Shown piece by piece: positions 6,862 to 13,947 of a DNA stretch of 33,137 nucleotides. Within the stretch, counting starts at the first letter, position 1. Each line of letters starts with the position of its first letter. The notes under the pieces are model-generated. The model did no database searches, was not told the DNA's origin, and saw only the letters and a list, made by a program, of their open reading frames with translations. The position numbers and the translations under genes are program-made. This stretch comes from Halobacterium sp. CBA1126 (GTDB taxonomy: Archaea > Halobacteriota > Halobacteria > Halobacteriales > Halobacteriaceae), in contig NZ_WPCF01000018.1 in NCBI RefSeq assembly GCF_009741975.1, positions 1 through 33,137 of the forward strand, in the 5' to 3' direction.

Positions 6862-7132
6862 AGACCGCAGAAAAACAGGATTCGAGGCTACTCGCCGCCG
6901 TCGTGGAGGAAGTGATCCCGCCACCACGCGTCCGCGCCCACCGTTGGGGACAACCCGGGTCGTGCGGGAGTTCGTCGACGCCCGGCGAGGGTTCCTCAGT
7001 CAACAACACCTGGGCAGTACAGTGCGCGCACGTCAGGTACTTCGGCTCTCCCAGCTTGTATCCATCCTCGCTGATTGGGGTCTCGCTGCGCTGGATCTCG
7101 AACTCCGTACTCGGGTCGAAGACGTCCCTCAT
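6839..7132 (-). CDS. Small zinc-binding hypothetical protein
   Basis: A 97-aa protein starting MRDVFDPSTEFEIQRSETPI. It has a zinc-site candidate CAHC followed by PHDPGC, and a basic Trp-containing segment (CPQRWARTRGG). The last about 25 residues run through inverted-repeat copy 2 and look less conserved, so the C-terminus may have been replaced when the element arrived. The start overlaps the stop of the gene at 7129-7530. Confidence 0.65.
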   Translation of the reverse strand: MRDVFDPSTEFEIQRSETPISEDGYKLGEPKYLTCAHCTAQVLLTEEPSPGVDELPHDPGCPQRWARTRGGGITSSTTAASSLESCFSAVFNQHWSG

Positions 7133-7530
7133 AGTTGGGCCTCCACCCACTCCTGGGCCGCGGTAATCGAGTCCGGCAGCTCGTCGACGTCCAATACATA
7201 ACACTCGCAGTAGGGTTCGCCCTCATAGTACCGGTGGAGTTTATCCGAGACGACGTCCTCGGTGGGGTTGGTTTCGACTTCGACCGCGAACGGCGGCTCA
7301 CCCTTCCCGTACGCGACGACGTCGATCTCCCCGACACCCTCCTTCTCGACCTCCGTATCAATCCGGTACCCCCTATCGCGGAGTTCGTTCGCGACGAGGG
7401 TTTTCGCGATGAGGTGCTGAGTGGATTCACTCCCCTCGTTGAACGCGATTGCGTCCTGTTGTTGGACGCGCCAGCCGGCGTCTTGGAGGTCTTTGCGGCC
7501 GCCGTACTCGTCGCGAGTCCGCTTATTCAT
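7129..7530 (-). CDS. PD-(D/E)XK-like nuclease-fold protein, possibly degenerate
   Basis: A 133-aa protein. Residues 36-90 show the layout of a restriction-endonuclease-like fold: helix with His39, strand with YRIDTEVEKEG, then GEIDVVAYG (Asp70) and a strand FAVEVET (Glu84, Glu86), with Lys97 in the next helix. The usual E-x-K is E-x-E here, so activity is uncertain. It overlaps the SWIM-protein gene upstream by eight bases. A nuclease or DNA-binding role is inference. Confidence 0.65.
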   Translation of the reverse strand: MNKRTRDEYGGRKDLQDAGWRVQQQDAIAFNEGSESTQHLIAKTLVANELRDRGYRIDTEVEKEGVGEIDVVAYGKGEPPFAVEVETNPTEDVVSDKLHRYYEGEPYCECYVLDVDELPDSITAAQEWVEAQL

Positions 7531-7855
7531 CACTGGCCCCGTGGACGTGCATGCCGAGCTGCTCATCGACGCGATCCCCGTTGACCCAGTCGGGGATCTC
7601 CCGCTCGCCGAGTGCGTAGGCGACACGCCGCACGTGCTTACAGCCCCCGCTGGGGTTGCGGTAGAACTGGTCGCTGCAGTTGCAGCGCTCCTCCTGGTGG
7701 TCGACGCGATAGCAGGCGCCGGATTCGGTGACGACGAGATACAGGCCGGGGCCACCCTTGGCCCAGCCGACGTCGTCGAGGACAGTCATCTTCTCGGTGA
7801 GTGCGGCGGCGTCTCGGCGGTCGAGGACGTCGCTGGTGGATGAGACGGCCGCCAT
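7523..7855 (-). CDS. SWIM zinc finger protein
   Basis: A 110-aa protein with the SWIM signature CxC...CxH: C58NC60 then, after 11 residues, C72KH74, followed by a hydrophobic helix VRRVAYALG. SWIM domains are common in small haloarchaeal proteins and are thought to mediate DNA or protein contacts. The ATG at 7855 lies in a TGATG overlap with the upstream gene; a GTG directly before it is also possible. Confidence 0.82.
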   Translation of the reverse strand: MAAVSSTSDVLDRRDAAALTEKMTVLDDVGWAKGGPGLYLVVTESGACYRVDHQEERCNCSDQFYRNPSGGCKHVRRVAYALGEREIPDWVNGDRVDEQLGMHVHGASDE

Positions 7856-8217
7856 CACTGGTCCTCCTGGACGATGGTCGTGCTGATCCCTGGGCCCTCA
7901 CTGTCGGGGGCGTCGTTGCTTGCTGGACTCCCGTCGTGCGGGCACGCAGTCGAGTGGATGCGCTCCTGGAGGCCGGTCTTGCCACACACGCTGCACTCGA
8001 CAAGCCGCTCCCCGGTCGTGTCCTCGGGGATTGGGTTGGTCGTGATCGGCGCCGACACCAGCATGTCGCTAGCTTGGCGAGCGCTCCGGCGCGCATCCTG
8101 AATCCGCGCCGCAACACTGGGGTCGTCGACTTGTTGGAGGGCGAGCCGGAGTTGCTTGCGCGCACCACGGAGGCGAGATTCGGGGCTGCCGGTCTCGTGG
8201 TGGTTACTCACTGGCAT
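7855..8217 (-). CDS. Hypothetical protein with CxxC zinc site
   Basis: A 120-aa protein. Residues 10-60 are a basic helical region (RLRGARKQLRLALQQVDD) and the C-terminal part has ECSVCGKTG with a distant HSTAC, suggesting one zinc site. Its tail is disordered and acidic. It is part of the 6839-8960 operon by overlaps at both ends. Function unknown. Confidence 0.7.
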   Translation of the reverse strand: MPVSNHHETGSPESRLRGARKQLRLALQQVDDPSVAARIQDARRSARQASDMLVSAPITTNPIPEDTTGERLVECSVCGKTGLQERIHSTACPHDGSPASNDAPDSEGPGISTTIVQEDQ

Positions 8218-8512
8218 CGACCTCCTCGTCGTCGCGGTCGTGCAGTGGCTCTACGAGCTCCAAGCGACTCCGGGGGAACGCGTAGTCGTCGAGGCGGTCG
8301 ATGTCCTGGGTGGTGCGCTGGGGGTACCGGACCTCGATCACGTCATCATCGCGGGGGTAGTCCTCGTTGTACGCTGCTACTGTTTGGTCGCCGACGTCGT
8401 ACTCGCTGGCGGTCTTGGGAGTGATCGTGGCGACCAGGAGGGTGGCGTCGTCGTCCTCCTTATCGACGACGTGGTCCCCAACATGCAGCTGGAGCTGGTC
8501 GTCGTTAGTCAT
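8204..8512 (-). CDS. Small beta-rich hypothetical protein
   Basis: A 102-aa protein starting MTNDDQLQLHVGDHVVDKED. The pattern LHVGDHVVDKEDDDATLLVA suggests a small SH3-like or KOW-like beta barrel, a form common in early viral proteins, but this is only a shape argument. The ATG at 8512 follows an in-frame GTG and overlaps the upstream stop. The stop overlaps the next gene start by 14 bases. Confidence 0.68.
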   Translation of the reverse strand: MTNDDQLQLHVGDHVVDKEDDDATLLVATITPKTASEYDVGDQTVAAYNEDYPRDDDVIEVRYPQRTTQDIDRLDDYAFPRSRLELVEPLHDRDDEEVDASE

Positions 8513-8960
8513 CACTATCGTCCTCCACGTCGATGTCGTGCAGCTCGCGGAGCGCGTCGACGATCTCCTCGGTCACCGGCGCACTGTGGGGCGTGACGTG
8601 CTCGCCGTCGACGGCCACGCTCGCCATCAGGCCCTTCGGCGTCACCTGGAGGCCATCGCTGGTTTCGGTGACGCTGGCGTCGTAGGTCCGGGAGACGCGG
8701 CGCGCGCCATCCGCACGAACGTAGAGGACGTGGACGGTCCACTGTTCGCCGCGGCCATCCCGCTTGCCGGCGAGGACGTCGGGGTCCTGGGCGAGCGTGC
8801 GTTCGACCGTGTAGAGGGTGGCGTAGTACTCGGTTTCGCCGTCGTCGATGGTGGCTCGGGGTGCGTTCTGCAGCCACTCCTGGGGGAGTTGTTGGGGGTT
8901 GGTTTCCCGGTGGAGTGGGGAGGCGTTACGGTCTTGGGTTTGCGGTGATTCAGTCGACAT
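8505..8960 (-). CDS. Hypothetical protein, first gene of right early operon
   Basis: A 151-aa protein (MSTESPQTQDRNASPLHRET start), acidic, with beta-strand segments (TEYYATLYTVERTLA and QWTVHVLYVRADGARR) and a final helix (EEIVDALRELHDIDVED). No family recognised. It is the first gene of the minus-strand operon leaving the divergent control region at 8961-9147. The 5' leader holds an imperfect hairpin at 8980-9003. Confidence 0.7.
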   Translation of the reverse strand: MSTESPQTQDRNASPLHRETNPQQLPQEWLQNAPRATIDDGETEYYATLYTVERTLAQDPDVLAGKRDGRGEQWTVHVLYVRADGARRVSRTYDASVTETSDGLQVTPKGLMASVAVDGEHVTPHSAPVTEEIVDALRELHDIDVEDDSDD

Positions 8961-9147
8961 GGGTTCTCTCCGAACCCGAGGTCCGGCGTTGCACCGCCGG
9001 GCCACTTTCTGTCGTGTGGCGTCCCTCGGGCTCTACTTCAGGGTACACGCCGTATGCCCTTATAGTTTACTATCGTCAAGTGTGTTGTACCGGACAGTGG
9101 GTAACTATTTACGGTGTCGATGACAATAGACAAGTGGCGATGAACCC
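8961..9147. promoter_or_regulatory. Divergent early promoter region
   Basis: This separates the minus-strand early operon (8960) from the plus-strand regulator operon (9148). An AT-rich TATA-like block at about 9059-9073 (minus strand GATAGTAAACTATAAGG) would start a transcript with an approximately 75-base leader. A second AT-rich block at 9102-9112 (GTAACTATTTA) fits the plus-strand operon. The minus leader contains an imperfect stem-loop at 8980-9003 with about eight paired bases around a TGCAA loop. Binding by the winged-helix protein at 9148 is an inference. Confidence 0.55.
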
Positions 9148-9633
9148 ATGCACCACCAAATGGCACACGAGCTGAAAGACATCGACGAGCGCATCCTCGA
9201 AGCGCTCGCCACCGGCCGCAACGTCCCCTCAAACCTCGCCGAACAACTCGACGTCTCACGCCAGTGGATCACCCAACGCCTCCAACAGATGGAGAGTGCC
9301 GACTACGTCACCAACGACGGCCGCGGCGTCTACGAGCTCCAACCCGAGAACATCCCCACCGAACAACGCGACCGCCTCGACCTCGGCACCACCGACGACG
9401 CCGACGCGCTCGAGCATAAACTCGACCAGGCGCGCGACGACCTCGAAGCCCTCCGCGAGGAAAAGCAGCGCCTCGAACGCGAACTCCACCAGACGGACGC
9501 ACAGGATAGTGTGGACGTCGACCGGCTGCGGACGCTCCTCGACCAGATCGAGACGGCTGCTGAGCGTGGTGATCCGCAAGCACTCCAAGACGCCCTCGAA
9601 GACGCCCGCGAGGTACTCCAGAATGGCGAGTGA
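9148..9633 (+). CDS. Winged helix-turn-helix regulator with coiled coil
   Basis: A 161-aa transcription regulator. Residues about 10-70 form a winged HTH: helix IDERILEALATGR, helix PSNLAEQLDVS, recognition helix RQWITQRLQQMES and wing YVTNDGRGVYELQ. Residues 88-125 are a coiled coil (EHKLDQARDDLEALREEKQR) that probably dimerises the protein. An alternative start at 9160 (MAHELKD) is equally good. It is first in a four-gene plus-strand operon opposite the early genes, so it is a candidate switch regulator. It ends in the shared ATGGCGAGTGAG junction. Confidence 0.85.
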   Translation: MHHQMAHELKDIDERILEALATGRNVPSNLAEQLDVSRQWITQRLQQMESADYVTNDGRGVYELQPENIPTEQRDRLDLGTTDDADALEHKLDQARDDLEALREEKQRLERELHQTDAQDSVDVDRLRTLLDQIETAAERGDPQALQDALEDAREVLQNGE

Positions 9634-9838
9634 GAACCAGTACCTCCTCTTCGGCAAACCCGCCGAGGTAGATGCCGTCGTCACAACCGGCGACGACTGG
9701 TACGTGCTCGCGCACAACGCCGCCGAGAGCACGGCCGTACCCTACCGGCGTGGCGCCGCAGCCCGCGAAGTCGCCTCGGAGCACGACGTCAAGGTCTACG
9801 AGCTGGATGAACTCGACGGGGTTAGCGATGGCGAGTGA
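9623..9838 (+). CDS. Small hypothetical protein of regulator operon
   Basis: A 71-aa protein starting MASENQYLLFGKPAEVDAVV, with a compact alpha/beta look (DWYVLAHNAAESTAVPY). Unknown function. It overlaps the regulator by 11 bases: the bases encoding the end of one protein (NGE-stop) encode MASE here. It ends in the same kind of junction. Confidence 0.72.
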   Translation: MASENQYLLFGKPAEVDAVVTTGDDWYVLAHNAAESTAVPYRRGAAAREVASEHDVKVYELDELDGVSDGE

Positions 9839-10220
9839 GGAAAAACTCCCCATCGACCCCGGCCTCCACACCCCTACCGCCGGGACCTACGAAGGGTCAT
9901 TCTCCTTCAGCCTCGACGTCGGCGACGCCGAACTCGCCCCCACGTTCGATGACGCTGTCGCTGCCGAACTCCAGCGCATCGAATACGCCGTCCGCGGCGC
10001 AATCCTCGCTGGCTACGACGGCGTCGACTGCTACCGCCACCCCACGCACGCAACCATCGACGAGTTTGTCCCGTGGCGTGATTCGCCGCCCAGCCCGCCA
10101 CGCAGGCTTGAGGTGGAGCGGTTCGCGTGGCCGTACTTCGACGAAGACGTCCTCGTAGAGATCGCGCGGACGGGCGAAGTGCCGGCGTCGACACGCAGGG
10201 TGCTCGACGATGGCGAGTGA
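9828..10220 (+). CDS. Hypothetical protein of regulator operon
   Basis: A 130-aa protein starting MASEEKLPIDPGLHTPTAGT, with an aromatic C-terminal half (ERFAWPYFDEDVLVEIARTG). No recognised family. It overlaps the previous gene by 11 bases and the following membrane-peptide gene by the same 11-base pattern. Confidence 0.72.
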   Translation: MASEEKLPIDPGLHTPTAGTYEGSFSFSLDVGDAELAPTFDDAVAAELQRIEYAVRGAILAGYDGVDCYRHPTHATIDEFVPWRDSPPSPPRRLEVERFAWPYFDEDVLVEIARTGEVPASTRRVLDDGE

Positions 10221-10350
10221 GCGTGCCGCCCGGCGCCGGGAAGACCATCGTCCTCGCCGCACCCGCCTGCTCGCCTACGCTACCGTGGGCGTGCTCGCAA
10301 TCCTCCTGGCTGCCGGCTGTGGACTCCTCATCCTCGCAACCCTCCGGTAA
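10210..10350 (+). CDS. Small single-pass membrane protein
   Basis: A 46-aa protein, too short for most gene finders. Residues 1-19 are very basic (MASERAARRREDHRPRRTR); residues 20-44 form one membrane helix (LLAYATVGVLAILLAAGCGL). By the positive-inside rule the N-terminus is cytoplasmic. It overlaps the previous gene through the shared ATGGCGAGTGAG junction and ends 50 bp before the convergent lipoprotein gene. Confidence 0.65.
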   Translation: MASERAARRREDHRPRRTRLLAYATVGVLAILLAAGCGLLILATLR

Positions 10351-10364
10351 CCCCCCGGGGTTAG

Positions 10365-10389
10365 GTCTGGCGAGCCGTATCCGTCAACG
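10365..10389. repeat. 25-bp direct repeat, copy 1 (regenerated end of the hub gene)
   Basis: Identical over 25 bases to 11177-11201. On the minus strand it encodes LTDTARQ followed by ACC TAA (Thr-stop), the same ending as the hub protein. It lies just downstream of the lipoprotein gene, so the lipoprotein segment is bounded by two copies of the hub gene's 3' end. Confidence 0.9.
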
Positions 10390-10400
10390 CCCCCGCCCCC

Positions 10401-11099
<699 letters not shown>

Positions 11100-11120
11100 A
11101 TCCAAACGCACCGATGCAGC

Positions 11121-11138
11121 CCGTATAAAAGTATACGA
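11121..11138 (-). promoter_or_regulatory. TATA promoter of the lipoprotein gene
   Basis: The minus strand reads CGTATACTTTTATACGG, an AT island in GC-rich surroundings. Its TTTATA lies about 25-30 bp before the ATG at 11099, the spacing expected for a nearly leaderless archaeal transcript. It gives the lipoprotein expression independent of the late operon. Confidence 0.7.
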
Positions 11139-11172
11139 CAGTGACAAGACACCGCGCCACAGTCCCAGCGAG

Positions 11173-13947
11173 TCACGTCTGGCGAGCCGTATCCGTCAAC
11201 GTCCCCTGCAACTCCCCAACAACATCCGCCACCGTCCGCCCGAGCCCAAGCTCAAGCTGCACCTGGCCGCCCTCCCCAGTCACCGACTCGATCCGCAAAC
11301 TCCCGACGTCGGGGAGGCCGTCGAGGTCGAGGGCGCGCGTGAGCTGGTAGCCAATACGGGATCCCGCGAGGGAGGCCGACGCGGAGATAACCGGGCCCTC
11401 GGATTCGTCGACAATGTAGAGGGCGGCTTGTTCGGCTTGACTCTCACTAATCACCTGGGGGAGATCCCGGATTGCGGGCCGGCCCGCATCCCCGACTGCG
11501 TAGTATTCCCCGACGGTTTGGCGTTCATAACTAATCTGGTACGTCTCCCCCTGCGTCAACGCTGAGCCAAGGTCCGGCATCTTGATCTCCCCCAAGACGT
11601 GATTCACCACGTAGTCCGTGCCACGTTCGTACTCGACCCCCTCGCTGTCGGTGACGGTGGTTGACCCGACGACAATCGGATCATGCAACAACTCGACGTT
11701 GTTGATGTCCGCCGTGAACTCCTCGCCCTCAACGGTGTAGTTGCGGCCATGGACGACTGCTGCGGTCGGACTCGCCTCGACGTCCTTCTCAACACTCCAA
11801 TCGACGAGGTCCTCGTTGAGGTCGTGGGTGGGGCGTTGGCCGGGCCGCGTCACCACAACCTTCAACCCCTCGCTCTCAGCGTATTGGAGTTCCCAGATGA
11901 GGTTCCCGCGATCACAGAGACTCGAGATCGCGTCCGCGACCGTCGCGTCGACGGTTTCGCTCACCCCCGGACTGGAGATCGCATCATACTCGACGGTGAG
12001 CGCATCCAGCGTCTGGGGCCGCGTGCGGTAGGTGGTGACGCTCGTCTCCACGTCCGTCTCCGGCGACGAGGCGTCGACGCCACTGAGTGTCGCTCTTGCG
12101 AGGAAGCTGCCGGTGCTGGATTCGAAGTCCGCTTCCAGCGTCGCCGTTCCCGCCTGGGTTGTCCAGGTGTCGCCGTTCATCGACAACCCCAGCCCCTGCC
12201 CATTGCTGGTGCTGGACACCACTGCCTCGAGGCGGCCGCCAGTCGCCCGCCTGAGTGGATCCACCTCAAAGTCGACGCCGATGGGCGCGTACAACCCCGG
12301 TGGCCCATCCAGTTTATTGTTGGCATCGAGGGTGTTCGAGAAGTCCGATGCGTTCCAGTAGCGTTTGTCGTAGACAACCGCGCAGTCGATAATCCCCGAG
12401 CCGTCGGCGTCCCTGTACCCGCCGTCAACGTACGACAGCGACACGGTATGTGAGCCGGCTGTGAGCCCGCCAAGGTTGTCGGTCTCCCCGGCGACCGCCC
12501 AGGACACAGTCCGCGTTGCAGCACCAGCATCCGTATTCCCCGCAATCGTCGGCGTCGCCCCAAACATCCCACCGTCAACATGCAACTGCGCGAACCCCAC
12601 GCCATCTAACGCCAAGCGCACCGCAACCCCCACCTCCCCCTCCGGAATCCGATACGGCAACTCGATTGACGCGGCCGTCGACGTGTTCAGCGCGAGTTCG
12701 ATGGCTTCGCTGCTCGTCCAATTCTGCGTCGTCTCCCCAACCAACTTCGACGTGGAGAAGGCTTGCGGGGGGAGGATCCACGCCGTCTGCCGCGGGACGA
12801 TACTCCCACTGCCGGTCGCCTCATGTGGCCCCCCGCTCCGTGGCACCACGTCAAAATCCTCGACGGTGTCGAGGGTGCGCCACGGTTGGTTCGCGGTGGC
12901 CGGCGCCGCGTCAACCTCGACGGTGTAGTCTGTGTCTTGGGTGAGAATAGTCTCGATGGCGGTCTCGACGCGGACGTCCGAGAAGTCGTGGTTGGCGCGC
13001 TCTTGGAGTCGACTCCCACCCCTCGTGGTGAGCGTCACGTGATCCGGCTCCGGACTGATCTTCGCGACCGACTCAATCGGGACACGGACGCCATGATGGT
13101 AGGCGCGGACGGTGGCGTCCTCCCACGCCTCAGACTCAACCCAGTGGTTGTCCGCGGGAACGGGGATGTCGAGTTCCGGCCGCGCATTCAACCGCGGTTT
13201 CGGCGTCGGCGTATCGGCGAGTCGGAGCGTGCGCGTGCGACCAGTCTCCGGATGATCAAGCTCGATATGCCAGCCCCGCGGGGGGACTGACTGGGTGGAC
13301 TCGGGGTGTGGGTCATCAAGTCCGGGCGTCGACACAGACGACGTCCAGTTGGAGGTTGCCGCCGTGTGTTCCGTATAGGCTTCGACGCGGTAGCGGTAGG
13401 TGCGGCCGGGGGAGGCGGTGTCGTCCGTGATTGTGATCGCGCCCTCGCCGGCGTGTGGCCCACGCTCGGTAACGACACGGCGGTCCTGCCACTCGCCGTT
13501 GAGTTGTTCGTCGCGCTCGAGGCGGAACCCCGTCTCGTTGTCAGCGTTGTCCTGGGCATCTACCTGGACGCTCGTCGCGGCGACCGAGCCAATGGTGGGG
13601 TTGGCGGCGCCCGGGAACTGCGTAACGATGCTGACTGGCTCGGTCCACGCGCCAGTCCGATGCTCGGTCTCCGAGCGGATGCGGACCTCGTACTCCTCAC
13701 CGTCCTCGCGGCCCGTGAATATCGTCTCGATGGTGCCCGATGGGGCGTCGTCTGCGGAGATGACCTGTTCGTCGTAGCCGACCGCGTTCGAGTCCCACGA
13801 CGACTGCCCAGTCTCCCTGATTTGGATGCGGTAGTCGCCGTTGTTGAGAACGTCGGGGGTGCTGACTGCGACCTCGTCCTCGACGCCGTTGCCGAGGGTT
13901 GGTTGCTGGGCGTCCGGGAGTTGGGTTGTGAAGGATGCGTAGGCCAT
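11173..13947 (-). CDS. Tail hub/baseplate protein with N-terminal fibronectin III domains
   Basis: A 924-aa structural protein. Residues about 15-225 contain two FnIII-like repeats (DYRIQIRETGQSSWDS, then TGFRLERDEQ with RTYRYRVEAYTEH). The middle (about 230-600) is beta-rich and may be a carbohydrate-binding or jelly-roll part. The last about 300 residues (ADAISSLCDRGNLIWELQY, DYVVNHVLGEIKM) resemble a tail hub of the gp27/siphovirus type, with a long Asp/Thr-rich edge. It is the last gene of the main tail block. The stop at 11173-11175 is inside sequence duplicated at 10361-10389. Confidence 0.75.
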   Translation of the reverse strand: MAYASFTTQLPDAQQPTLGNGVEDEVAVSTPDVLNNGDYRIQIRETGQSSWDSNAVGYDEQVISADDAPSGTIETIFTGREDGEEYEVRIRSETEHRTGAWTEPVSIVTQFPGAANPTIGSVAATSVQVDAQDNADNETGFRLERDEQLNGEWQDRRVVTERGPHAGEGAITITDDTASPGRTYRYRVEAYTEHTAATSNWTSSVSTPGLDDPHPESTQSVPPRGWHIELDHPETGRTRTLRLADTPTPKPRLNARPELDIPVPADNHWVESEAWEDATVRAYHHGVRVPIESVAKISPEPDHVTLTTRGGSRLQERANHDFSDVRVETAIETILTQDTDYTVEVDAAPATANQPWRTLDTVEDFDVVPRSGGPHEATGSGSIVPRQTAWILPPQAFSTSKLVGETTQNWTSSEAIELALNTSTAASIELPYRIPEGEVGVAVRLALDGVGFAQLHVDGGMFGATPTIAGNTDAGAATRTVSWAVAGETDNLGGLTAGSHTVSLSYVDGGYRDADGSGIIDCAVVYDKRYWNASDFSNTLDANNKLDGPPGLYAPIGVDFEVDPLRRATGGRLEAVVSSTSNGQGLGLSMNGDTWTTQAGTATLEADFESSTGSFLARATLSGVDASSPETDVETSVTTYRTRPQTLDALTVEYDAISSPGVSETVDATVADAISSLCDRGNLIWELQYAESEGLKVVVTRPGQRPTHDLNEDLVDWSVEKDVEASPTAAVVHGRNYTVEGEEFTADINNVELLHDPIVVGSTTVTDSEGVEYERGTDYVVNHVLGEIKMPDLGSALTQGETYQISYERQTVGEYYAVGDAGRPAIRDLPQVISESQAEQAALYIVDESEGPVISASASLAGSRIGYQLTRALDLDGLPDVGSLRIESVTGEGGQVQLELGLGRTVADVVGELQGTLTDTARQT
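11177..11201. repeat. 25-bp direct repeat, copy 2 (3' end of the hub gene)
   Basis: This is part of the hub gene, encoding its last residues LTDTARQ plus most of the final Thr codon. It is identical to 10365-10389. The segment 10390-11176 between the two copies contains only the lipoprotein gene and its promoter. Confidence 0.9.
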
